Source: Fibrella forsythiae | GTDB lineage: Bacteria; Bacteroidota; Bacteroidia; Cytophagales; Spirosomataceae | Assembly (NCBI RefSeq): GCF_017353175.1 | Contig: NZ_JAFMYW010000004.1 | Span: forward strand, 248,001-312,000 | Direction of reading: 5' to 3' | DNA: 64,000 bases | Part shown: piece after piece, positions 53,129 to 61,519 of the stretch | Layout of the letters: every line of letters begins with the position of its first letter | Numbering within the stretch: position 1 is the first letter of the stretch | Notes under the pieces: generated by a model | The model's input: only the letters and a program-made list of their open reading frames with translations | The model's database searches: none | Told to the model about the DNA's origin: nothing | Translations under genes and position numbers: made by a program

Positions 53129-53689
53129 ATGTTAACGAACCGATCAAAACAGGTCAGCAATAAAGAAATGACGCTGGCCGAACGGATGTATCTGCCCGCC
53201 ATTCTTGGTGGTCTGGCCATCACGATCCGGCACTTCTTCATGAAGAAGGCTACTATCCAGTATCCCGAAGTGAAGCGCTATCTGGGACCAGTTTTTCGGG
53301 GCCATCACGTACTGAAACGCGACGAGCAGGGTCGTGAGCGTTGTACGGCCTGCGGTTTATGCGCTGTTGCCTGTCCGGCCGAAGCTATTTCGATGGTAGC
53401 TGCCGAACGTAAGAAGGGCGAAGAAACACTCTACCGCGAGGAAAAATATGCGGCTGTGTACGAAATCAATATGCTACGCTGCATCTTCTGCGGCCTTTGT
53501 GAAGAAGCTTGCCCCAAACAAGCCGTTTACCTTCGTCACGACCGCATGGTGCCTGTAGTTACCAGCCGTGACGGCGTAATTTATGGTAAAGACAAACTGG
53601 TTGAAAAACTCGACGATAGGTATGTTCGTAATAACCCGGACGTTAAAGCAACCCCAACCGAACCTACTTTATCGAGGTCAGTAGCCTAA
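53129..53689 (+). CDS. nuoI: NADH-quinone oxidoreductase subunit I
   Basis: 186 residues from the ATG at 53129 (MLTNRSKQVSNKEM). The frame continues open upstream but would translate the inverted repeat and overlap nuoH, so that longer start is rejected. Two 4Fe-4S motifs are present: CTACGLCAVACP (about 70-81) and CIFCGLCEEACP (about 118-129), the N6a and N6b clusters that relay electrons toward NuoB. nuoJ starts 19 bases after the stop. Confidence 0.95.
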   Translation: MLTNRSKQVSNKEMTLAERMYLPAILGGLAITIRHFFMKKATIQYPEVKRYLGPVFRGHHVLKRDEQGRERCTACGLCAVACPAEAISMVAAERKKGEETLYREEKYAAVYEINMLRCIFCGLCEEACPKQAVYLRHDRMVPVVTSRDGVIYGKDKLVEKLDDRYVRNNPDVKATPTEPTLSRSVA

Positions 53690-53708
53690 GCGTTAGCCTC
53701 TTACACAT

Positions 53709-54266
53709 ATGAACCAATTCGACTCTTTCCTGGCTCACCTTAAAACCCTGACTGCTGCAGGGTACATGTTCTACGGGCTTGGTTTTATTACGCTATTAAG
53801 TGCCATTACCGTTGTTACGGCCCGTAACCCTATCCATAGCGTACTGGCTCTGATCTTCACGTTCTTTTGTCTTACAGGCCATTACATGCTCCTGAACGCG
53901 CAGTTTCTGGCTATAGTAAACATCATCGTTTATGCGGGGGCCATCATGGTGCTTTTCCTCTTCGCCATTATGTTCCTGAACCTGAAGCAGGACGACGAAG
54001 AATCGAAAGTGACGCTTACCAAAACGGCAGGCGTCATAGTAGGCGGCGTATTAATGGTCTTGTTGCTATCTATTTTTAATGCAGCTCCCGTAGGTACGTA
54101 TAATCCAGGTACATTCGACGCCCAGACGGGTATGGTAGAGCGGCTCGGTATTGTACTCTACAGCGACTACATTCTACCCTTTGAACTAGCCTCTGTCTTG
54201 TTTCTGATTGCGATGGTTGGCGCCGTAATGCTCGGGAAACGTGAAGCTGGCGACCCGCATTTCTGA
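53709..54266 (+). CDS. nuoJ: NADH-quinone oxidoreductase subunit J
   Basis: 185 residues with five membrane helices, including the conserved NIIVYAGAIMVLFLFAIMFLNL (about residues 70-92), the helix that forms the pi-bulge in complex I. This is the last nuo gene here: a terminator follows and nuoK, nuoL, nuoM and nuoN do not appear in the rest of the window, although they are needed for proton pumping and must be elsewhere. Confidence 0.95.
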   Translation: MNQFDSFLAHLKTLTAAGYMFYGLGFITLLSAITVVTARNPIHSVLALIFTFFCLTGHYMLLNAQFLAIVNIIVYAGAIMVLFLFAIMFLNLKQDDEESKVTLTKTAGVIVGGVLMVLLLSIFNAAPVGTYNPGTFDAQTGMVERLGIVLYSDYILPFELASVLFLIAMVGAVMLGKREAGDPHF

Positions 54267-54300
54267 TCTATACTAAACAGGATCGACGATTTACCATACC

Positions 54301-54328
54301 AAAAGCCGCTTTTCTGAGCGGCTTTTTT
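54301..54328 (+). terminator. Rho-independent terminator after nuoJ
   Basis: AAAAGCCGC (54301-54309) pairs with GCGGCTTTT (54318-54326) and ends in TTTTTT. It closes the second nuo block. Confidence 0.9.
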
Positions 54329-54344
54329 CGGGCCAATAAATGAG

Positions 54345-54378
54345 ATAGTATGCACGCATACTATTTTTTCTATCTTTG
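54345..54378 (+). promoter_or_regulatory. Thiolase promoter with embedded 20-bp palindrome (likely operator)
   Basis: ATAGTATGC-AC-GCATACTAT (54345-54364) is a perfect inverted repeat of 9-base arms with a 2-base spacer. TATCTTTG (54371-54378), which fits the -7 consensus TAnnTTTG, starts 6 bases after it. The palindrome therefore lies over the -33 region, where a bound repressor would block the polymerase. The regulator is not identified; TetR and GntR-type factors bind sites of this size. Confidence 0.7.
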
Positions 54379-54462
54379 TACTATTCCGAATCAACTTTTG
54401 TTAACGAGGTAAAGACATCACAGACTGGCTGTCTCTAATTCGAACCATTAAACGCCCTTTCT

Positions 54463-55641
54463 ATGGACGCATATATTGTTGCTGGTTTTCGTAGCCCCGT
54501 GGGCAAAGCGCCTCGTGGCGGCTTGCGTTTGACACGCCCCGACGATCTGGCTGCTGACGTGATCAAGCACATGATGGCCCAGGTACCGAACCTTGACCCC
54601 GCCCGTGTTGAAGACCTGATTGTAGGTAATGCCGTGCCTGAAGCCGAACAAGGCATGCAGATTTCACGGTATATCGCCTTGCTATCGCTACCAAGTAGCG
54701 TGCCGGGTATGACCATCAACCGCTATTGTGGATCTGGGCTGGAAGCTATCGCTATTGCCTCGGCTAAAATCCACGCGGGTATGGCCGATTGCATCATTGC
54801 CGGTGGTACGGAATCAATGTCGATGGTGCCAACCATGGGCTGGCGAACCGCGTTGAACTATGACATCGCCAAAGCGCATCCCGACTACTATATCGGCATG
54901 GGCCTGACCGCCGAACAGGTAGCTGATCAATTCAATATCAGCCGCGACGCCCAGGATGAGTTTGCCCTGGAATCGCACAAGAAGGCGCTGGCAGCTCAGG
55001 CAGAGGGTAAATTCACGGATGAGATCGTACCGATTGCTGTGAAAGAAACCTATTTCGACGAGGTGGCAGGTAAGAAAAAGACCCGTGAATGGACCGTGTC
55101 GCAGGATGAGGGCCCACGGAAAGATACCAGCGCTGAAGGACTTGCCAAGTTGCGGCCTGTTTTTGCAGCGGGCGGCTCCGTTACGGCGGGCAACTCATCA
55201 CAAACATCTGACGGCGCCGCTTTCGTAATCGTCATGTCGGAGCGATTGGTTAATGAATTGAACCTGAAGCCAATTGCCCGGATGATGTCATACGCTTCGG
55301 CTGGTGTTGAGCCTCGCATCATGGGCATTGGCCCGGTAGCAGCGATTCCTATCGCGCTGCAAAAAGCTGGTCTGAAACAGGATGATATTGATCAGATTGA
55401 ATTGAACGAAGCCTTTGCGGCGCAGTCACTGGCCGTTATTCAGGAACTGGGTCTCGATAAGAGCAAGATTAACCACAACGGTGGTGCTATTGCCCTCGGC
55501 CATGCACTTGGCTCGACCGGGGCGCGGTTATCGGTTCAATTGCTGAACGAAATGCGCCGTCGTAACGAGAAGTACGGTATGGTGTCGGCCTGCGTAGGCG
55601 GCGGCCAGGGTGTAGCCGGTATCTTCGAGCGGCTGAATTAA
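54463..55641 (+). CDS. Acetyl-CoA C-acyltransferase (thiolase)
   Basis: 392 residues, normal for thiolases. The nucleophile Cys is in NRYCGSGLEAIAIA (about residue 87), the second active-site region is NHNGGAIALGHALGSTGAR (His and the oxyanion loop, about 341-359), and the acid/base Cys is in ACVGGGQG (about 375-382). It catalyses the thiolytic step of fatty acid beta-oxidation or the reverse condensation; the 3-ketoacyl-CoA range is not determined by sequence. It is a single-gene unit with its own repressor-type promoter and a 52-bp stem terminator. No other beta-oxidation genes are adjacent. Confidence 0.92.
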   Translation: MDAYIVAGFRSPVGKAPRGGLRLTRPDDLAADVIKHMMAQVPNLDPARVEDLIVGNAVPEAEQGMQISRYIALLSLPSSVPGMTINRYCGSGLEAIAIASAKIHAGMADCIIAGGTESMSMVPTMGWRTALNYDIAKAHPDYYIGMGLTAEQVADQFNISRDAQDEFALESHKKALAAQAEGKFTDEIVPIAVKETYFDEVAGKKKTREWTVSQDEGPRKDTSAEGLAKLRPVFAAGGSVTAGNSSQTSDGAAFVIVMSERLVNELNLKPIARMMSYASAGVEPRIMGIGPVAAIPIALQKAGLKQDDIDQIELNEAFAAQSLAVIQELGLDKSKINHNGGAIALGHALGSTGARLSVQLLNEMRRRNEKYGMVSACVGGGQGVAGIFERLN

Positions 55642-55646
55642 TATGT

Positions 55647-55759
55647 AAAACCGAGTGTAAAGGCAAAGGCGCCGAGCACACGGAACCTGTTAATAATCTA
55701 TTCGTTCGATTATTAACAAGTTCTGTGTGCTCGGCGCCTTTGCCTTTACACTCGGTTTT
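55647..55759. terminator. Very long (52-bp) inverted repeat between convergent thiolase and asd genes
   Basis: The arms 55647-55698 and 55708-55759 are reverse complements over 52 bases with one wobble and one mismatch and a 9-base loop. The left arm starts AAAACCGAG and the right ends CTCGGTTTT, so each strand ends in a T run. The inner part contains the tandem word AAAGGC-AAAGGC. It fills the gap from 5 bases after the thiolase stop to 2 before the asd stop. It acts as a bidirectional terminator, but the stem is far longer than needed. Confidence 0.9.
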
Positions 55760-55761
55760 CT

Positions 55762-56775
55762 CTATACAACGGTTGCGCTTTCGCCCACCAGTTCGTGCTT
55801 CATGAGGTACTCAGCAATCTGAACAGCGTTGGTAGCGGCTCCTTTTCGAAGGTTGTCAGCCACAATCCACAGGTTCAATGTGTTGTTCTGGCTTTCATCG
55901 CGGCGAATACGGCCAACAAACACTTCGTCTTTACCGTGAGCCGTCAGTGGCATCGGGTAAACCTTGTTGGCAGGATCATCCTGAACAATAACACCCTCGG
56001 CTTCACTCAGCAGTTTTGTTACCTCGGCCAGATCGAAGTCGTTCTCAAATTCGATGTTTACGGCTTCTGAGTGCCCGCCAATGGTTGGAATACGAACCGT
56101 CGTGGCGGTAACCCGGATAGAGTCATCGCCCATGATTTTGGTCGTTTCCTTCACCATCTTCATCTCTTCTTTCGTATAGCCATTATCGAGGAACACGTCG
56201 ATGTGTGGCAGTACATTCAGGTCTATCGGGTGCGGATACACTTTAGCTACCGAGTCGTCGCCGTTACGCTCGGCAAACAACTGATCAACGGCCGCTTTGC
56301 CCGTACCCGTTACCGACTGATAGGTCGATACCACTACCCGCTTGATCTTGTATTTCTCGTGCAGTGGTTTCAATACCACTACCATTTGAATGGTTGAACA
56401 GTTGGGGTTGGCAATAATCTTGTCTTCGGCGGTAAGTGTATCGGCATTTACTTCAGGTACCACCAGTTTCTTGGTGGGGTCCATGCGCCAAGCCGACGAG
56501 TTATCAATAACCGTGATACCAGCTTCGGCAAAACGCGGGGCCAGTTCGAGCGATGTGCTGCCGCCAGCCGAGAAGATGGCAATCGCGGGTTTGCGGGCGA
56601 TGGCCTCGTCGTAGCCGACCACCGTTACGGGTTTACCCTTGAACATCACCTGTTTACCAACCGACCGCTCAGACGCGACCGGAATAAGTTCGGTGACCGG
56701 GAAATTCCGTTCGGCCAGTACCTTCAGCATCTCGCCACCGACTAAGCCCGTGGCCCCAACGACTGCGATTTTCAT
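55762..56775 (-). CDS. asd: Aspartate-semialdehyde dehydrogenase
   Basis: 337 residues. The NADP-binding loop GATGLVGGEMLKVL is at the N terminus (residues 8-21), with ANPNCSTIQMV carrying the active-site Cys (about 128-132) and GGHSEAVNIEF with the active-site His. It makes aspartate semialdehyde from aspartyl phosphate for lysine/diaminopimelate, threonine and methionine. It belongs to the shorter subgroup close to that of Gram-positive bacteria. Convergent to the thiolase gene, sharing the long-stem terminator. Confidence 0.94.
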   Translation of the reverse strand: MKIAVVGATGLVGGEMLKVLAERNFPVTELIPVASERSVGKQVMFKGKPVTVVGYDEAIARKPAIAIFSAGGSTSLELAPRFAEAGITVIDNSSAWRMDPTKKLVVPEVNADTLTAEDKIIANPNCSTIQMVVVLKPLHEKYKIKRVVVSTYQSVTGTGKAAVDQLFAERNGDDSVAKVYPHPIDLNVLPHIDVFLDNGYTKEEMKMVKETTKIMGDDSIRVTATTVRIPTIGGHSEAVNIEFENDFDLAEVTKLLSEAEGVIVQDDPANKVYPMPLTAHGKDEVFVGRIRRDESQNNTLNLWIVADNLRKGAATNAVQIAEYLMKHELVGESATVV

Positions 56776-56808
56776 AGAATTTTTGACGTTTTATTGAAAA
56801 ATTGACCG

Positions 56809-56816
56809 CAAAAGTA
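56809..56816 (-). promoter_or_regulatory. Possible asd -7 box (TACTTTTG on the minus strand)
   Basis: The minus strand reads TACTTTTG at 56816 to 56809, which fits TAnnTTTG, 34 bases before the asd start. The -33 element is not convincing. Confidence 0.45.
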
Positions 56817-56852
56817 CAGCCTTTTTTCGATACATGGCAGTCAATTAGGGTT

Positions 56853-56893
56853 AAAAACAACGTACCCAGCTCAATGAAGAACCGGGTACGTTG
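56853..56893 (-). terminator. Terminator built from an inverted pair of the genome's signature word
   Basis: The stem CAACGTACCC (56858-56867) with GGGTACGTTG (56884-56893) is followed on the minus strand by a run of T (AAAAA at 56853-56857 on the plus strand). It ends the transcript of the outer-membrane protein gene at 56916. Both arms carry the word ACGTACC that is over-represented in the window. Confidence 0.8.
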
Positions 56894-56915
56894 CCAAGCC
56901 TGATTACAGGGTGTA

Positions 56916-57560
56916 TCAGTTGCCTGATCCGAAGAAATAACTCAATGAAATTCCGTAAGACGTATTCTTGACCGTCACATCAGCACTGCTAGCACTGTTG
57001 GTCAAATTAGCCAAACCTGGCGCATAGTAAAAAGAGAGTCCTACACCTGAATACAGTTCGTAGCCAGCTGACAGATACAGACCATAATCAAACCTTTTGG
57101 GGGCATCTGATGCGCTGAAATCGATTGATTCTGAAACCGTCTGACCGCCAAACGTACCACTAGACTTTCCATTGAGCGCATAGGCCACATACGGACCGGC
57201 ACCAATTACAACGTTGCCATTACCCGCTTCAAGCGAATAAGCGACCTGAATTGGTAGCTCGAGGTAATTGACCGCAGTTTTACTTTCACCTGCTCCACCT
57301 AAAAGGCTACCTGATAGCTTCGTCCCCTTGGTTGAATAGAGAAGTTGCGGACGAAGAGACAGTTGGTCTGTCAAGGGCGCATTTACTAGTAATCCAGCCT
57401 GAAAACCGACGATATCATCGCCGCTAATTGAAATGCCCGATGAGGAGTACTTCTGGTTGGCCAGTTGAGCACTGCCTTTAATGCCAACACTTACCTGAGC
57501 AAATGAAACGGCACTGCTCAGCAACGTGAATACTGAGATTGTAAGTAGATTACGTAACAT
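56916..57560 (-). CDS. Outer-membrane beta-barrel protein (porin family-like, OMP_b-brl_2 type)
   Basis: 214 residues from the ATG at 57560 (MLRNLLTISVF); the frame opens 21 codons upstream but without a signal peptide in place. Signal about 1-21 (VSFAQ). The mature part shows alternating strands with the pattern LSLRPQLLYSTKGTKL, VNYLELPIQVAYSLEAGNGNVVIGAGPYVAYALNG, a beta-barrel of about eight strands, ending SYFFGSGN. It resembles the neighbouring gene at 57683-58417, likely a tandem paralogue. Function unknown. Confidence 0.82.
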   Translation of the reverse strand: MLRNLLTISVFTLLSSAVSFAQVSVGIKGSAQLANQKYSSSGISISGDDIVGFQAGLLVNAPLTDQLSLRPQLLYSTKGTKLSGSLLGGAGESKTAVNYLELPIQVAYSLEAGNGNVVIGAGPYVAYALNGKSSGTFGGQTVSESIDFSASDAPKRFDYGLYLSAGYELYSGVGLSFYYAPGLANLTNSASSADVTVKNTSYGISLSYFFGSGN

Positions 57561-57682
57561 ACTGTGTGAATAGTTTGCTTCTTTATGATAAAAACAGGAG
57601 TAAAACTGCTCAAAAATAAGCAAAATACAAATACAGGTATATTTTCTAAGGATGATTTATTTATTAAAAGTTACTAAATCAA

Positions 57683-58417
57683 TCACTTAATGAAATAGCC
57701 AATTGAAAAACCGTAACTACGGTTGCGCAACGTACCACCAAAAGCCGACGGGTCGAGCGATGCCGTTGGGTTTGTCGGATTAAGCGAAGACAGGTTCGGC
57801 GTCGCGTTTTTCGAGAAGTTGGTTAGTCCATGTGCGTAATAAACCGAGACGTTTAGCCCAAGGGGGAGTTCGTATCCAACAGAGGCCGTGGCACCGAGGT
57901 CGTGTTTATGAAAACCATCGGTGTTGAAGTTAATAGGAGCACCGTTGACGCTTCCGCTAACCGCAACCGCCGCATATGGCCCCGCCCCTACCCGTAAACG
58001 CCCCGGCCCCGCATCGATGCTGTACAAAGCCAGTACGGGTAATTCGATATAGTTGACCACCACTCGTGAGATCGACGTCTCGATCGGGAAGGTTGTACTT
58101 GGCAGACCGAACTTGGTCAGAACTGTGCCAACGAACGTACCTACATCGACGTTGCCGCCCTTCACCGAGTAAAGCAATTGCGGTTGGATCGATAGTCGAT
58201 CAGTCACAGGTACATCGGCCATCAGCCCGGCCCTGAATCCAACCCGTTGGTTGATAGGCACCGTCAACGTACCCAGCGTTGGTCCCAGCGACGTTAGATC
58301 GACCGTAGAGGCAACGTTGGAAGCCTGCACGCTGCCCATAAGGCCGTAACGTACCTGCGCGGTGGCGCTGAGGGCGGCCGATAAGAAAAGTAGTATGATT
58401 AAACTAAAGCGTCTCAT
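57683..58417 (-). CDS. Outer-membrane beta-barrel protein, paralogue of the next gene
   Basis: 244 residues from the ATG at 58417 (MRRFSLIILL). Signal about 1-21 (ATAQ). Shares with the gene at 56916-57560 the segments DRLSIQPQLLYSVKGG, VVNYIELPVLALYSIDAGPGRLRVGAGPYAAVAVSG and the final strand SYGFSIGYF. Outer-membrane barrel of about eight strands. The two genes are 122 bases apart in the same direction. Confidence 0.82.
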   Translation of the reverse strand: MRRFSLIILLFLSAALSATAQVRYGLMGSVQASNVASTVDLTSLGPTLGTLTVPINQRVGFRAGLMADVPVTDRLSIQPQLLYSVKGGNVDVGTFVGTVLTKFGLPSTTFPIETSISRVVVNYIELPVLALYSIDAGPGRLRVGAGPYAAVAVSGSVNGAPINFNTDGFHKHDLGATASVGYELPLGLNVSVYYAHGLTNFSKNATPNLSSLNPTNPTASLDPSAFGGTLRNRSYGFSIGYFIK

Positions 58418-58457
58418 AACCTGGTTTGCGCTGATTTTATGCCCACAAAAAACGGAA

Positions 58458-58491
58458 GAAGCGGGCAGATGCCAATCCATCTGCCCGCTTC
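58458..58491 (-). terminator. Terminator after the FG-GAP gene
   Basis: GAAGCGGGCAGATG (58458-58471) is the exact reverse complement of 58478-58491, with a 6-base loop and extra wobble pairs outside. On the minus strand it is followed by TTCCGTTTTTT, so it ends the FG-GAP transcript. Confidence 0.9.
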
Positions 58492-58513
58492 TTTGTAAAA
58501 CCCAGGGTGTTAG

Positions 58514-59923
58514 TTAGTCTACAGTACCGAAGAAAACCTTTCCAACGCCAAAGTTGGAGCCGATGATATAGGTACCGTTTGATAACCCCACTGCATGGCC
58601 ATATCGAGTGTTTGCAGCCGAGAGATCTGTTACACGAAACTGTTCATACGAAACTTTAAAAAAATAGGCGGCCCCCTGTCCTGTATTACTGCCCACAGCC
58701 TTACCTGGTGCGCCGATCATAATATAATTCCCTGAGATAGTTACACTAGTTCCAAAATAATCGCTCATGGCCCCATCACTTGCTTTAAATTGCTGTTGCT
58801 GAGACCAAACCGAGCCTGAACGGTTGAATCCGTAAACAGCACCCTGGTAGTAATTACTTCCAAATGTTTTGCCGTATGCACCCACAACTATATAGTCACC
58901 TGACAAAGCAACGCTCCCGCCAAAGTAATCCGTTGACGCACCATCTGATGACAGCAGTTTTTGCTGTTGAGACCAGACATTCCCTGAACGAGTAAACACG
59001 TAAGCAGCTCCCTGACTAGAATTGCTGTTAACTGTTTTGTTGTAGGCACCGATGGCCGTAGTAGTTCCGTCAATTGCCAAACTGGAACCGAAGTAATCAC
59101 TGGCGGCTCCATCAATCGCAACGAGTCGCTGCTGTTCTGTCCATGTAGTTCCTGACCGCAAGAAAACGTAAGCAGCACCTTGGGCGGAGTTGTTGCCCAC
59201 ATTTTTTCCAGGCGCTCCTACGAGAAGGTAGTCACCAGATAAAGACACACTTCTACCAAACTCGTTAGCGCCTGCTCCATCACTAGCCAAAAGTCGCTGT
59301 TGTTGACTCCAGGTTGAGCCAGATCGGGTGAAGACGTAAACAGCACCCTGTGTAATACCATTTATGGCTTTACCCGATGCCCCAACTATGATATAGTTAT
59401 CCGATACAGCTACACTTTGACCAAACCGATTATACTCTGCCCAGTCACTTGCCATAAGTTTTTGTTGCTCATTCCACCCATTTCCAGATCGTACAAATAC
59501 GTAAGCCGCGCCTACAATCACGTTGCTCTCCATAGATTTCGTGGGCGCTCCTACAACAGCGTAATCGCCCGAGATAGCTACGCTACTACCAAAATAATCG
59601 TACCCCCCGCCATCACTGGCCGTTCGGCTTGCGGGAGATGCCAGATTCGACGTTGTTGTAACGAGGGGTAACCAATTTTGGCCATCATACAAGTACATAG
59701 CCCCCTTGTCTGTATCATACACGAAGGCACCTGCTTGCGGGTTAGCAATCGCTTTACGTTGAGCACTCGTGAGCCGGGGTGGATAAAAAGCCTTATCGTT
59801 ACCGGGGCTTTTCACGTCGAGCGCGGCGGAAGGATGGGCTGACCCGTTGATACCAATCTGAGCGTGAGAAACTTGGGTAGTTAGAAAAAGAGCAAGAAAA
59901 ATGGACTGGAGAAGTAGTTTCAT
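58514..59923 (-). CDS. Secreted FG-GAP repeat (integrin-like beta-propeller) protein
   Basis: 469 residues from the ATG at 59923 (MKLLLQSIFLALF). Signal about 1-21 (SHAQ). The segment after it (INGSAHPSAALDVKSPGNDKAFYPPRLTSAQRKAIANP) is a widespread N-terminal module of secreted Bacteroidota proteins. Then come about seven FG-GAP blades of about 54 residues (ASDGA..DYFGSSVAISGDYAVVGAP..GAAYVFVRSG..WsQQQ), forming a closed seven-bladed propeller, probably for adhesion or ligand binding. The last blade is shortened. It has no type IX sorting domain. Function unknown. Confidence 0.88.
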   Translation of the reverse strand: MKLLLQSIFLALFLTTQVSHAQIGINGSAHPSAALDVKSPGNDKAFYPPRLTSAQRKAIANPQAGAFVYDTDKGAMYLYDGQNWLPLVTTTSNLASPASRTASDGGGYDYFGSSVAISGDYAVVGAPTKSMESNVIVGAAYVFVRSGNGWNEQQKLMASDWAEYNRFGQSVAVSDNYIIVGASGKAINGITQGAVYVFTRSGSTWSQQQRLLASDGAGANEFGRSVSLSGDYLLVGAPGKNVGNNSAQGAAYVFLRSGTTWTEQQRLVAIDGAASDYFGSSLAIDGTTTAIGAYNKTVNSNSSQGAAYVFTRSGNVWSQQQKLLSSDGASTDYFGGSVALSGDYIVVGAYGKTFGSNYYQGAVYGFNRSGSVWSQQQQFKASDGAMSDYFGTSVTISGNYIMIGAPGKAVGSNTGQGAAYFFKVSYEQFRVTDLSAANTRYGHAVGLSNGTYIIGSNFGVGKVFFGTVD

Positions 59924-59943
59924 ACGTGTGATTTTACCAGAAA

Positions 59944-59951
59944 CAAAGATA
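59944..59951 (-). promoter_or_regulatory. Candidate -7 box (TATCTTTG) for the FG-GAP gene
   Basis: On the minus strand, TATCTTTG at 59951 to 59944 fits TAnnTTTG, about 21 bases before the ATG at 59923. The closest TTG upstream is at a short spacing. Confidence 0.45.
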
Positions 59952-59985
59952 TCTCCTGATAAAATCAATAGACTAAATTACTTAC

Positions 59986-60576
59986 TTATCTGAACGAGAA
60001 AACCGCTTCCGGGGTGATGCAGGTATCTAGCCGAATGTCTGTTTCTTCGATTCCAGTTATGTGTTCGACAGGGTCAAAAAACGACAGACCGATTTTCAGA
60101 CAGTCAGGGCCAGCCTCGGCTAGAAAGCGATCGTAATAACCGCCACCATACCCAACACGATTTCCCGCGTTGTCGAAAGCCAGGAGCGGAACAATGACCA
60201 GATCGGGTTGGCCCACCACGAATTCAACCGCACCTGATGGCTCAGGTATCCCCCATTTTGTTTCAGTCAGGGCCGTATCAGCCGTTAACTGGAAGTGCCG
60301 TAGCGTATGGCTTTTCGAGTCCGTTATAGACGACCAGATACGTAGCGAGGGAAAATCACGCCAGAGCTGTTGAATGATAGGCCAGGTGTCTACCTCATTA
60401 TTCCGAAGAATAGGCAGGTACGTATGTACGACCGTGTTGTGCTTCGCTAAGCAGCTAAGTATGAGAGTATCACTGAAAAATTGAGCGAGAATTTGCTGAC
60501 TATAGAGTAAATGCTCAGTTGCTACCAGCGCCTTGCGCTTCGTCATGTAGCACGCTCTCGCCTCATTTTTCTGCAT
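59986..60576 (-). CDS. 5-formyltetrahydrofolate cyclo-ligase
   Basis: 196 residues from the ATG at 60576; a longer frame has a TTG start and adds only basic residues. It is an ATP-dependent enzyme that turns 5-formyl-THF into 5,10-methenyl-THF. The signature VPLLAFDNAGNRVGYGGGYYDRFLA (about residues 128-152) is unmistakable, as is the WGIPEP segment. It starts 38 bases from the divergent methyltransferase gene, so the two promoters must overlap or be very short. Confidence 0.92.
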   Translation of the reverse strand: MQKNEARACYMTKRKALVATEHLLYSQQILAQFFSDTLILSCLAKHNTVVHTYLPILRNNEVDTWPIIQQLWRDFPSLRIWSSITDSKSHTLRHFQLTADTALTETKWGIPEPSGAVEFVVGQPDLVIVPLLAFDNAGNRVGYGGGYYDRFLAEAGPDCLKIGLSFFDPVEHITGIEETDIRLDTCITPEAVFSFR

Positions 60577-60613
60577 CTTCTTTCTATCTTGTACCCGCAA
60601 ATTATACGATATA

Positions 60614-61504
60614 ATGGAACTGACGCTTAAAGAAATTGGCGAACGACTAGTAGGTATGAAGCGTGGCTTATTACTCAGTCCACCGCCGGGGCATTACTAC
60701 AGTCCTATAGTCGACAAAGTAGACATGCGTCGTCGAGCCGATGAGCTTTTTGCGCCACCTGCCCGTACCGTTGCTGGAATAGACCTTAACGAAGTGGGTC
60801 AATTATCACTGCTGAGTGAGTTTGAGGCGTTTTATCCCGAGATACCGTTCAAGACCACAAAACAACCAGGGTACCGATATTATTACGACAATAAGTTCTA
60901 TTGCGAATCGGATGGCATTTTTCTGTACTCGATCATCCGTAAGTTTCAGCCTAAGCGCATCATTGAAGTCGGATCAGGCTTTAGTTCAGCCTGCATGCTC
61001 GATACGCTCGACTCATTGGGCCGCACCGACGTTTCACTGACATTCATCGAACCTTATCCAGACCGGCTGAAAGCGAATATGCGGCCTGCCGATTTCGACC
61101 GGTGTACCATTATTGAAACGGGTATTCAGGCAGTTGATGCGGCTCTGTTTTCAACCTTGCAGACAAACGATATTCTGTTTATCGATTCCACACACGTTAG
61201 TAAAACGGGGAGCGACGTAAACCGGGTTATTTTTGAGATTCTACCCAGCCTGCCATCAGGCGTGCTCATTCATTTTCACGACATTTTCTATCCCTTCGAA
61301 TACCCGCGCGATTGGGTATTGAACAGCAAAGGATTTGGCTGGAATGAAGCCTACATCCTACGCGCTTTCCTCAGTCATAATCCTGACTTCGAAATCGTTG
61401 CCTTCAACACGTTTCTGGAAGAGTTTCATGCGCAACGCTTCGAAGCACACATGCCTCTCTGCATGGAGAATAAAGGAGGCAGCATCTGGATTAGACGGAA
61501 ATAG
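60614..61504 (+). CDS. Class I SAM-dependent methyltransferase (Methyltransf_24-like)
   Basis: 296 residues. The SAM-binding motif I is RIIEVGSGFSSACML (about residues 115-130), motif post-I TFIEPYPDRL with the acidic residue after strand 2, and the motif IV-like ILFIDSTHVSK followed by GVLIHFHDIFYPFEYPRDWV, a shape seen in glycan or small-molecule O-methyltransferases of this type. An N-terminal extension of about 100 residues (YYSPIVDKVDMRRRADEL) is not recognised. The substrate is unknown. It is convergent with bshC, only 15 bases apart. Confidence 0.8.
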   Translation: MELTLKEIGERLVGMKRGLLLSPPPGHYYSPIVDKVDMRRRADELFAPPARTVAGIDLNEVGQLSLLSEFEAFYPEIPFKTTKQPGYRYYYDNKFYCESDGIFLYSIIRKFQPKRIIEVGSGFSSACMLDTLDSLGRTDVSLTFIEPYPDRLKANMRPADFDRCTIIETGIQAVDAALFSTLQTNDILFIDSTHVSKTGSDVNRVIFEILPSLPSGVLIHFHDIFYPFEYPRDWVLNSKGFGWNEAYILRAFLSHNPDFEIVAFNTFLEEFHAQRFEAHMPLCMENKGGSIWIRRK

Positions 61505-61519
61505 CTGTTTGCCAACCCA

